Shown piece by piece: positions 6,202 through 12,391 of a stretch of DNA of 12,391 nt. The stretch's first letter is position 1. Each line of letters opens with the position of its first letter. The translations under genes were made by a program, and so were the position numbers. Below the pieces are notes generated by a model. The model ran no database searches and had not been told where the DNA came from. It worked only from the letters and a program-made list of their open reading frames with translations. The DNA is from an uncultured Pseudomonadota bacterium (GTDB lineage: Bacteria; Pseudomonadota; Gammaproteobacteria; Steroidobacterales; Steroidobacteraceae), in NCBI GenBank assembly GCA_903890265.1, contig CAITAM010000102.1, positions 1 through 12,391 of the forward strand. Direction: 5' to 3'.

Positions 6202-8649
6202 TCAGATCCGGATCCGCGCCCCGCTCGGGTCGTAGAAGGGACGCAGCGAGGCGCGCGCCGGCACGCGCCGCTCGGCGACCTCGATCTCGTACTGGCCGCC
6301 GAGCAGGAACCCGTCGTCCGCCGGGCCGGGCGCAGTGACGTAGCCGAGGGCGACGGCCGCACCGAGCGTATGGCCGAACATGGCCGAGGTCACGAGGCCC
6401 ACGCGCTCGCCGTCCCGGTAGATCGGCTCGTTGTGGTAGAGCTGCACCGACGGATCGGTCAGCAGGAACTGCACCAGCCGGCGCCGGGGCAGGCCCCGGG
6501 CCCGGGCCTCGACGAGCGCCTCGCGACCGACGAAGTCCGGCTTCGACCAGTCGACGGTGAAGCCGAGCCCCGCCTCGAGCGGCGAGTCGTCCGGGCCGAT
6601 GTCGTGCGACCAGTCGCGGTAGGCTTTCTCGAGGCGCAGCGAGTTCAGCGCGTGGTAACCGCAGTGCCTGAGCCCGACGGCGGCGCCTTCGCCAACCAGC
6701 GCATCGTAGACCGGCAGCGCAAACGGGGTCGGCACGTAGAGCTCCCAGCCGAGCTCGCCGACGTAGGTCAGGCGAAGGGCCAGCACCGTCTGGTAACCGA
6801 TGCGGATCTCGCGCGCCGTCGCAAACGGAAAGCCTTCGTGCGACAGGTCGTCCGCCGACAGCGCCTGCAGCAGGGCGCGCGAGGCCGGTCCCTGGACGTT
6901 GAGCATGGCGTAGCCGGCGCTGACGTCCGTCACGACACAGGCGCCACCGGGCGCGATGGCGTTGCGGATCCACGCCTCGACGTGCGTCAGCGTGAAGGCG
7001 GCCGTCACGACGAGAAAACGCTCGGCGGCGAGGCGCGTGACCGTGAGATCGGCCTCGATGCCGCCGGCCTTGTTCAGGAACTGGGTGTAGACCACGCGAC
7101 CGACCGGCACGTCGAGCGACGCCGTGCTCAGCCGGTCAAGCACGGCCAGCGCGTGCGGGCCCTCGACGAACAGCTTGCCGAACGAACTCTGCTCGAAGAG
7201 GCCGACCGCTTCGCGCACGGCGCGGTGCTCGGCCGCGGTGCGCGCGAACCAGCTCGGCCGGTCCCAGCTGTAATCGTAGGACGGGCGGGTGCCGGGCTCG
7301 CCGTACCAGTTCGGGCGCTCCCAGCCGGCCGACTCGCCGAAGCACGCACCGGCCGCCGCCACGCGGTCGTGCAGCACGCTGAACTTGACCCCGCGCGCGG
7401 TCGTCCACTGCCGGAACGGCCAGTGATCCTGGTAACCGATGCCGAGCGACTCGACGGTGCGGTCGGCGAGGTAGCGGTCGTTGTTCTGCCAGGCGTGCAG
7501 GCGGCGAAGGTTCACCGACCAGACGTCCATCGGCGGACGGCCCTCGACGATCCAGTGCGCCATGACCGAGCCCGCGCCGCCGCCCGAGAGGATCCCGAGC
7601 GAGTTGAAGCCGGCGGCGACGAAGAAGTTCGCGACGTTCGGTGCTTCGCCCATCAGGTAGTTGTGATCGGGCGTGAAGGACTCCGGGCCACAGAACAGCA
7701 GCTTGATGCCGGTTTCAAAGAGCCGCGGCACGCGCGTCATCGCCTGCTCGATGTAGGGCTGGAGCCGCTCCCAGTCGGGCGGGATCTCGCCGAACGAAAA
7801 GCCCTCCGGGATGCCGTGCACGGCCCAGGGCTTCGCGACCGGCTCGAACAGCCCGACCATGAGCTTGCCGGCCTCCTCGCGGATGTACGCGGAATTGCCG
7901 GGATCGCGCAGGATCGGCAGCCTCGGGTGCAATCCCTCGATCGGCTCGGAGATGAGGTAGTAGTGCTCGGCGGCCTGCAGCGGCACGTTGACTCCCGCGA
8001 GGCGTCCGACCTCGCGCGCCCACATCCCGGCGCAGTTGACGACGAACTCGGCCTCGATGTCGCCCGATGCCGTCCTGACGCCGCGCACGCGCCCGGCCTC
8101 GACCCGCACGCCGGTGACCGGCGTGTGCTCGATCAGGCGCGCCCCGCCGTCGCGCGCGCCGCGCGCGAGCGCCCGGGTGACGTCGGTCGGGTTGACCCGG
8201 GCATCGTGCGGGAAATAGAACGCGGCCCGGAGGTCGTTGACGTGGGCCAGCGGCCAGTGCTGCTGTACCTCGGCCGGGCTGATCTCGTGGCACTCGACGC
8301 CGAAGGCCGCCGCCAGGCGGATGCCCCGGCGCATCTCGTGGGCCTTGTCCGCGGTCTTCGCGAGCTGGATGGAGCCGCAGTCGATGAGGCCCGTGGCCTG
8401 GCCGGTCTCCGCCTCGAGCCGCCGGTAGAGATCCTGGGTGTATTTTGCGAGGCGCGTCTGCGTTTCGGTGTCGCGCAGCGTGGTCAGCAGCCCCGCCGCG
8501 TGCCAGGTCGTGCCGGACGTCAGCTGGTCACGCTCGAGCAGCACGACATCGCGCCAGCCGAGCTTCGTCAGGTGGTAGGCGATGGAGCAGCCGATGACGC
8601 CGCCGCCGATGATGACGACGCGCGCACGCGTCGGAAGTTCGCTGCTCAT
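6202..8649 (-). CDS. Dimethylglycine/sarcosine dehydrogenase-like FAD- and folate-domain oxidoreductase
   Basis: This 815-residue cytoplasmic flavoprotein matches the size and domain order of the DMGDH/SARDH family. An N-terminal FAD-binding DAO domain (about 10-370) starts with the Rossmann fingerprint VVIIGGGVIG (11-20). SGTTWHAAGLL (45-55) follows, in which H50 corresponds to the histidine that carries covalent FAD in mammalian dimethylglycine dehydrogenase. FESFTPDHNYLMGEAP-like sequence (GPESFTPDHN, 321-330) and GGGAGSVMAHWI (357-367) close the domain. A short linker domain (about 370-430) precedes a GcvT-like aminomethyltransferase/folate domain (about 432-710, with GGIEADLTVTRL at 529-540 and LEKAYRDWSHDIG further on) and its C-terminal barrel. 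Such enzymes oxidatively demethylate dimethylglycine or sarcosine and pass the one-carbon unit to tetrahydrofolate. Choosing between the two substrates, or a related N-methyl amine, is not possible by eye. A purine-rich GAGAG lies upstream of the ATG. Confidence 0.88.
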   Translation of the reverse strand: MSSELPTRARVVIIGGGVIGCSIAYHLTKLGWRDVVLLERDQLTSGTTWHAAGLLTTLRDTETQTRLAKYTQDLYRRLEAETGQATGLIDCGSIQLAKTADKAHEMRRGIRLAAAFGVECHEISPAEVQQHWPLAHVNDLRAAFYFPHDARVNPTDVTRALARGARDGGARLIEHTPVTGVRVEAGRVRGVRTASGDIEAEFVVNCAGMWAREVGRLAGVNVPLQAAEHYYLISEPIEGLHPRLPILRDPGNSAYIREEAGKLMVGLFEPVAKPWAVHGIPEGFSFGEIPPDWERLQPYIEQAMTRVPRLFETGIKLLFCGPESFTPDHNYLMGEAPNVANFFVAAGFNSLGILSGGGAGSVMAHWIVEGRPPMDVWSVNLRRLHAWQNNDRYLADRTVESLGIGYQDHWPFRQWTTARGVKFSVLHDRVAAAGACFGESAGWERPNWYGEPGTRPSYDYSWDRPSWFARTAAEHRAVREAVGLFEQSSFGKLFVEGPHALAVLDRLSTASLDVPVGRVVYTQFLNKAGGIEADLTVTRLAAERFLVVTAAFTLTHVEAWIRNAIAPGGACVVTDVSAGYAMLNVQGPASRALLQALSADDLSHEGFPFATAREIRIGYQTVLALRLTYVGELGWELYVPTPFALPVYDALVGEGAAVGLRHCGYHALNSLRLEKAYRDWSHDIGPDDSPLEAGLGFTVDWSKPDFVGREALVEARARGLPRRRLVQFLLTDPSVQLYHNEPIYRDGERVGLVTSAMFGHTLGAAVALGYVTAPGPADDGFLLGGQYEIEVAERRVPARASLRPFYDPSGARIRI

Positions 8650-8659
8650 GCGTTCTCTC

Positions 8660-8683
8660 GGTGAGGCCAGGGGTGAGGCCAGG
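8660..8683. repeat. Tandem 12-bp duplication between amidase and dehydrogenase
   Basis: GGTGAGGCCAGG occurs twice in perfect tandem, at 8660-8671 and 8672-8683. It fills most of the 41-base gap between the amidase stop and the dehydrogenase start, directly upstream of the latter's ribosome-binding region. It looks like a replication-slippage duplication; copy number could vary between strains and shift the gap length. No hairpin or promoter is evident in it. Confidence 0.7.
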
Positions 8684-8690
8684 GGCGCGG

Positions 8691-10235
8691 TCAGGTCAGG
8701 CGCGGTGCGGGCAGTGGCGGCAGCTCACGCTCGATCGCACGCCCAAGTGCGAGGAGTGCGCGGTCGCTCGCCGCCGGTCCGTCGAACTCGAGCGCGACCG
8801 GCAGGCCGTCGCGCGACAGCCCGGCGGGCAGCACGAGTCCTGGCAGTCCCGCGGTGCTGCCGGGTGCGATGTTGCGCGCCACCGCGATGTCAAAGCGCAC
8901 GGGCTTGCCCGCCACCCGCAGCTCGGTCTCGTCGCCGATCAGCGGCGGCGTCACCATGGTGGCGGGGAAGACGAGTGCCGCGGCACCGGTCTTCGCGAAA
9001 TACTCCCGGAACGTGCGGCGCAGCGCCGGCAGGTGCGTGTCGACCGCGTCGCGGTAGGCCTGCTCGCTGACAAAACCCGGACCGCCTTCCAGCACGTCGT
9101 GCGCAAACGTGGCGCGGATGTCGCTGCTCGCCGCGGCGACCAGCGTCTTGAAATCGACACCGGCGCCGTAGGTCGCGAGGTAGCGCGCGAGCTCGACACG
9201 TACGTCGTGGTTCTGCACCTGGTCGGTGGTCGCGGCGATCAGCGCCTCGAGGCCCGGCACCTCGAGCTCGACGAGCTCGGCGCCGGCCTTGCGCAGCAGG
9301 CCGAGCGCGGCCTCGGTGACGCGGGCCACCTCCTCGTCGAGGCCCGCGAACCAGAACTGCCGCGCCACCGCGAGTCGCACGCCCTTGAGCGAGGACGGCG
9401 TCGCGAGCGGTGCCTCGCCGGTCAGCGCGTGGTCGAAGAGCTCGAGGTCCTCGACCGTGCGGGCGTGCGGGCCCGCCTGGTCAAAGAGAGGGGAAATCGG
9501 CACCGCGCCCGCTGTCGAGTAACGTCCGGTCGTGGGTCTGAAGCCCTTGATGCCGCAGAAGGCGGCCGGCACCCGGATCGATCCTTCGGTGTCCTCGGCG
9601 ACCCCGAGCGGCGCGATGCGGGCGGCGATGGCGGCGGCCGTGCCGCCGCTGCTGCCACCCGGTATGCGCTTCGGGTCGTAGGGGTTGTGCACGGCGCCGA
9701 AGGCCAGGTTGTTGCTGGTCCAGCCGAACGACAGTTCGTGCAGGTTGGTCTTGCCGAACACCACGGCACCGGCCTCGCGCAGGCGGGCGACGAGCGGCGC
9801 GTCTTCGCGCGGCCGAAAGTCCTTCAGCGCCGGCGTGCCGCCGGTCGTCGGGTAATCGCGCGTGTTGAGGCTGTCCTTCACCGGGATCGGCAGTCCGTGC
9901 AGCAGGCCGCGCGGTGCCTTGCGCGCCCGGGCCTTGTCGGCCTCGCGCGCCGCCTCGAGGACGAGCGCGGGGTCGAGGCTGATGAAGGCGTTGAGGGACT
10001 TCAGCGCCTCGGCCCGGGCGAGCAGTACCGTGGCGTAGCGCTCGGCGGTGAGTTCCCCGCGCGCCATGCGGGCCACCGCCTCGGTGGCCGACAGGCCGGT
10101 GAGATCACCGTCGGTTGCCGGCGCGGCGTCCGCCGGCAGGCCGCCGAGCGCGAGCGCCGACGCCGACACGAGCAGCGAGCGGCGCGACAGCGTCGGGCCG
10201 TCGCCGGAATCGTCAGGGGGCAGGTCGTGGCTCAT
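8691..10235 (-). CDS. Amidase-signature family amidase, probable Tat-exported
   Basis: This is a 514-residue amidase of the AS family, which hydrolyses carboxamides with a Ser-cisSer-Lys triad. All three residues are present: K120 in GLPIPVKDSLNT, S195 in the hallmark GGSSGG (193-198), and the nucleophile S219 in EDTEGSIRVPAA. The S195-S219 gap of 24 matches family geometry. The N-terminus has SRRSLLVSASALALGG (17-32), a twin-arginine motif followed by a short hydrophobic stretch and an Ala-rich cleavage region (PADAAPA), so the enzyme is probably periplasmic. I start at the ATG at 10235, with AAGGA 11 bases upstream. A longer frame from 10349 would add an Arg-rich leader and place the Tat motif about 55 residues in. 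It is the first gene of the minus-strand run, 41 bases before the dehydrogenase. The substrate is unknown; the family spans small amides, nitrile products, peptides and fatty amides. Confidence 0.9.
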   Translation of the reverse strand: MSHDLPPDDSGDGPTLSRRSLLVSASALALGGLPADAAPATDGDLTGLSATEAVARMARGELTAERYATVLLARAEALKSLNAFISLDPALVLEAAREADKARARKAPRGLLHGLPIPVKDSLNTRDYPTTGGTPALKDFRPREDAPLVARLREAGAVVFGKTNLHELSFGWTSNNLAFGAVHNPYDPKRIPGGSSGGTAAAIAARIAPLGVAEDTEGSIRVPAAFCGIKGFRPTTGRYSTAGAVPISPLFDQAGPHARTVEDLELFDHALTGEAPLATPSSLKGVRLAVARQFWFAGLDEEVARVTEAALGLLRKAGAELVELEVPGLEALIAATTDQVQNHDVRVELARYLATYGAGVDFKTLVAAASSDIRATFAHDVLEGGPGFVSEQAYRDAVDTHLPALRRTFREYFAKTGAAALVFPATMVTPPLIGDETELRVAGKPVRFDIAVARNIAPGSTAGLPGLVLPAGLSRDGLPVALEFDGPAASDRALLALGRAIERELPPLPAPRLT

Positions 10236-10367
10236 GCGCGTCGTGGTCCTTCTCGTTGCGGGCCCGGCGCCACTGCCTGAAGCGGGCAGCGACCGCGGGC
10301 GGCCTGTCAGGCCATAATAGTGCCATCGCCGCGCCCTTGCAGGGCGCACCGTGACCGTGGAGCCCCG
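10236..10367. promoter_or_regulatory. Divergent intergenic region with promoter-like sites and two inverted repeats
   Basis: These 132 bases separate the minus-strand operon from the plus-strand hydrolase, so promoters for both directions should lie here. GGCCTGTCAGGCC (10301-10313) is a perfect 6-bp inverted repeat around one T, and it touches the AT-rich CATAATAG. Read on the top strand, CATAAT (10313-10318) resembles a -10 for the hydrolase. On the bottom strand, TATTAT (10319-10314) resembles a -10 for the amidase operon. Neither has a good -35. The palindrome would overlap both promoters, which suits an operator. A second inverted repeat, GCGCCCT-tgc-AGGGCGC (10331-10347), falls in the hydrolase leader. 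GGAG five bases before the ATG at 10368 is its ribosome-binding site. Confidence 0.45.
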
Positions 10368-11663
10368 ATGGTCCGTGCCTGCCTGCTGTTCCTGTCGCTG
10401 TGGCTGTGCCAGATCGCGATGATGCCCGCGGCCACCGCGGCGGAGTCGCCGCCGGGACCGGCCGCGTCACTTGCGGCGGCCGAAGCCGAGTTGCGTGCCG
10501 CGCTCAGCGACGGGCTCGACGCCGGCCTGCCGGGACTGTCGGTGGCGCTCGCGACCCGCCAGGGCGTGGTCTGGACCGGCGCGGTCGGTTTTGCCGACCT
10601 CTCGACGGGCGCGCCCGCCACGATGGCCTACTGGTACGGCATCGGCAGCATCACGAAGACGTTCGTGGCCTGCGTCATCGAGCAGCTGGTCGACGAGGGA
10701 CGCCTGTCGCTCGACGCGACCGCGGCCGACGTTCTCGGGCCGGAGATCGTCAGGGGCATCCCGAACGCCGACACCGCGACGATTGCCGAGCTTCTCAACC
10801 ACACGAGTGGTGTGCCGACCTGGGAGTTCGACGCCGACTGGATCCGCCGTGGCCGCGGCGCGGACTTCGTCACCTCGCGGACCTGGGGCAAGGCCGAGAC
10901 CCTCGACTACCTGCGCGACGGTCGCCACCCGGCCACCAACCGGCCGGGAAAAGGCTACGCCTACTCCAACTCGAACTACACGCTGCTCGGTCTCGTCATA
11001 GAACGCGTCACCGGGCACGACGCGGTGGCGGAGATTCACCGCCGCCTGCTCGACCCGCTCGGACTCAGGGGCATCCGCATGGAGGGCTTCGAGCCCATCG
11101 ACCCGCGCTACCTGCCGGCGCGCTACCATTTTGATACGCCCGACTTTCGCCGTGACGCCGGACTGCACCCGTCGTACCGGCCGGTCCGCCCGGGACTGAT
11201 CGACGTCAGCGCCTCGAACCTGTCGCCGGAGTGGACGGCGGGCGGGCTCGTGGCCCGTCCCGCCGATCTCGCCGAGTTCGCCCGCGCGCTGCGCGACGGT
11301 GAGGTCGTGAGTGCGGCGGCATTACGGCGCATGATGCCGACGGTCGCCGCCGACGATCCCGGTGAGGAGGCGGGCGCGGGGCTGTTCCGTGAGCCCCTGA
11401 GTGGCGCGAGCCTTATCGGCTACGACGGCGGCGTGCTGGGATTTGGCGCCGTGATGGGCTGGCTCGAGGACCAGGACCTCGTCCTCGTCGTGATGACGAA
11501 TGCCGGATCCATGCACTCGGGTGACGAGGCCTACTACCCGCTGAAGCTCGTGCGCTCGGCGCGCTTCGTGGCAGCGGTCCGCCGCCTCGGCCACGCGCTT
11601 GAGCAGCGCGGCCACGGCGCGACGGGGGCTCCCACCACGCCACCGAGCGCGACCGGCCGCTAG
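10368..11663 (+). CDS. Secreted serine hydrolase, beta-lactamase/class C (penicillin-binding-like) family
   Basis: This 431-residue enzyme of the SxxK serine-hydrolase fold is relatives with class C beta-lactamases, D-aminopeptidases and family VIII esterases. A Sec signal peptide occupies residues 1-25 (cleavage after ATAA|ES). The catalytic motif S94-I-T-K97 and the second motif Y199-S-N201 are clear. The third motif position reads GYDGGVLGFGA (351-361), where many relatives have an H-x-G, so the His is replaced by Tyr if this alignment is right. LLNHTSGVP (142-150) and AGGLVARPADLAEF (291-304) are further family marks. The ATG at 10368 is preceded by GGAG at a five-base spacing, and the signal peptide starts right there, so an ATG at 10320 is rejected. 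It is transcribed away from the operon. The substrate (beta-lactam, D-peptide or ester) cannot be told. Confidence 0.88.
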   Translation: MVRACLLFLSLWLCQIAMMPAATAAESPPGPAASLAAAEAELRAALSDGLDAGLPGLSVALATRQGVVWTGAVGFADLSTGAPATMAYWYGIGSITKTFVACVIEQLVDEGRLSLDATAADVLGPEIVRGIPNADTATIAELLNHTSGVPTWEFDADWIRRGRGADFVTSRTWGKAETLDYLRDGRHPATNRPGKGYAYSNSNYTLLGLVIERVTGHDAVAEIHRRLLDPLGLRGIRMEGFEPIDPRYLPARYHFDTPDFRRDAGLHPSYRPVRPGLIDVSASNLSPEWTAGGLVARPADLAEFARALRDGEVVSAAALRRMMPTVAADDPGEEAGAGLFREPLSGASLIGYDGGVLGFGAVMGWLEDQDLVLVVMTNAGSMHSGDEAYYPLKLVRSARFVAAVRRLGHALEQRGHGATGAPTTPPSATGR

Positions 11664-11823
11664 GGCCGGAGCGGCTCGCGGCAGGCCTTAACCGACCGCC
11701 TCGCAACCCCAGTTGAAGAGCCCGTTGTCGCTCGCGCGGAACGGTCTGGTGCACGGTGGTTACGAAGCGTCGGCAGGTTTGAGAGTACCTCACCGGGCTG
11801 TCGTCACCACGGACGGGACGCGA
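11664..11823. other. Intergenic spacer between hydrolase and acetyltransferase
   Basis: This 160-base gap has no convincing gene. A weak imperfect hairpin (AGGGCC at 11662-11667 against GGCCTT at 11684-11689, one G-U pair) right after the hydrolase stop is followed by TTAA only, so it is at best a poor terminator. The frame of the next gene is open back to about 11692, but its translation (around LARNGLVHGGYEAS) is not recognisable and the ATG at 11824 is a better start. Any promoter of the acetyltransferase would lie here; none is clear. Confidence 0.4.
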
Positions 11824-12391
11824 ATGGGAGTGTTTCCTGAATCACCGCCACCGGTTATCCCGCCCTCACCCACCGGCGGCCCGTCGCTGCGTTCTGCGAC
11901 GCGCGCGGATATTCCGCGGCTTGGCGCGCTCATCGAGCGCTCGATGCGTCTCCTGGGCGGGGCGTATTACACGCCGCACCAGCTCGACCTCGCCATCGGC
12001 TCGCTGTTTGGCGTGGACACGCAGCTGATCGACGACGGCACGTATTTCGTCATCGACGGTGACGACCGGTTGGCCGGGGCCGGCGGCTGGAGCTACCGGC
12101 AGACGCTGTACGGGGCGAGCGAGCGGTCCGGCCGCGACCCCTCGCCACTCGATCCCGCGACGCAGCCGGCACGCATTCGGGCGTTTTACGTCGACCCGGA
12201 CCATGCCCGTCGCGGCGTCGGCCGTGCGCTCCTTGCCCGTTGCGAAGCGGAAGCCGAGGCGCGGGGCTACCGCTCGCTCGAACTCCTAGGCACGCTCGGC
12301 GGTGTGGCGCTCTACGCCGCGCTCGGCTACGAGGCCTGCCCCGTCGCCACGCTATTACTGCCAGACGGCACGCCGATGGCCTTCGTGCCCA
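11824..12391 (+). CDS. GNAT-family N-acetyltransferase (partial, cut by right edge)
   Basis: 189 codons are visible and no stop is reached before the window ends. The fold begins at about PSLRSATRADIPRLGALIERS (20-40), after a Pro-rich N-terminal tail of about 18 residues. The acetyl-CoA signature lies in FYVDPDHARRGVGRALLARC (121-140), where R129-R-G-V-G133 forms the pyrophosphate-binding loop. It is followed by the standard helix and the LYAALGYE segment (163-170) typical of the C-terminal half of GNATs. The acceptor substrate is unknown. GGGA lies a few bases before the ATG. It does not resemble the minus-strand GNAT closely, and only the general fold is shared. The plus-strand hydrolase lies 160 bases upstream, so the two are probably not tightly co-translated. 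Confidence 0.88.
   Translation, partial: MGVFPESPPPVIPPSPTGGPSLRSATRADIPRLGALIERSMRLLGGAYYTPHQLDLAIGSLFGVDTQLIDDGTYFVIDGDDRLAGAGGWSYRQTLYGASERSGRDPSPLDPATQPARIRAFYVDPDHARRGVGRALLARCEAEAEARGYRSLELLGTLGGVALYAALGYEACPVATLLLPDGTPMAFVP

Noticed and set aside
6163..8664. An 833-residue open frame on the plus strand opposite the dehydrogenase
   Set aside because: It mirrors the dehydrogenase codons, is rich in Arg, Glu, Asp and Val with no domain or signal peptide, and arises from G/C-rich third positions of the real gene.
8661..10280. A 539-residue open frame on the plus strand opposite the amidase
   Set aside because: It is an antisense shadow; the amidase on the minus strand has its full catalytic triad and Tat signal.

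Overview
The window is very GC-rich, with strong G/C at third codon positions. It carries a TonB-dependent outer-membrane receptor with a signal peptide, a probable Tat-exported amidase and a periplasmic serine hydrolase. This fits a Gram-negative, high-GC member of the Pseudomonadota; the genus cannot be decided from the sequence. All genes look intact except the two cut by the window edges. I see no IS element, phage gene, CRISPR array, tRNA or rRNA.

Layout: (1) bases 1-146, + strand, the last 47 codons of an FMN-dependent alpha-hydroxy-acid oxidase/dehydrogenase. (2) A run of six minus-strand genes spaced or overlapped like one operon. In transcription order (right to left) they are: a Tat-type amidase (10235-8691), a dimethylglycine/sarcosine dehydrogenase-like flavoprotein with a GcvT folate domain (8649-6202), a TonB-dependent receptor (6120-3838), a choline-sulfatase of the BetC type (3784-2270), a GNAT acetyltransferase joined to it by a GTGA overlap (2273-1539), and an APC-superfamily amino-acid permease (1486-143). 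(3) A 132-base divergent intergenic region (10236-10367) with AT-rich promoter-like sequence and two inverted repeats. (4) A + strand secreted serine hydrolase of the beta-lactamase/class C family (10368-11663). (5) A 160-base gap, then a second + strand GNAT acetyltransferase cut by the right edge.

How the genes may work together: choline-sulfatase converts choline-O-sulfate to choline, and the dehydrogenase acts on N-methylated glycines (dimethylglycine or sarcosine), which lie further down the same choline -> betaine -> dimethylglycine -> sarcosine -> glycine route. The receptor between them is a candidate outer-membrane importer for choline-O-sulfate or a related quaternary or methylated amine, and the permease may move an amino acid or amine across the inner membrane. 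The choline-to-betaine and betaine-to-dimethylglycine steps are not in the window, so the pathway is incomplete here. The substrate link between receptor, amidase and sulfatase is inferred from gene order only.
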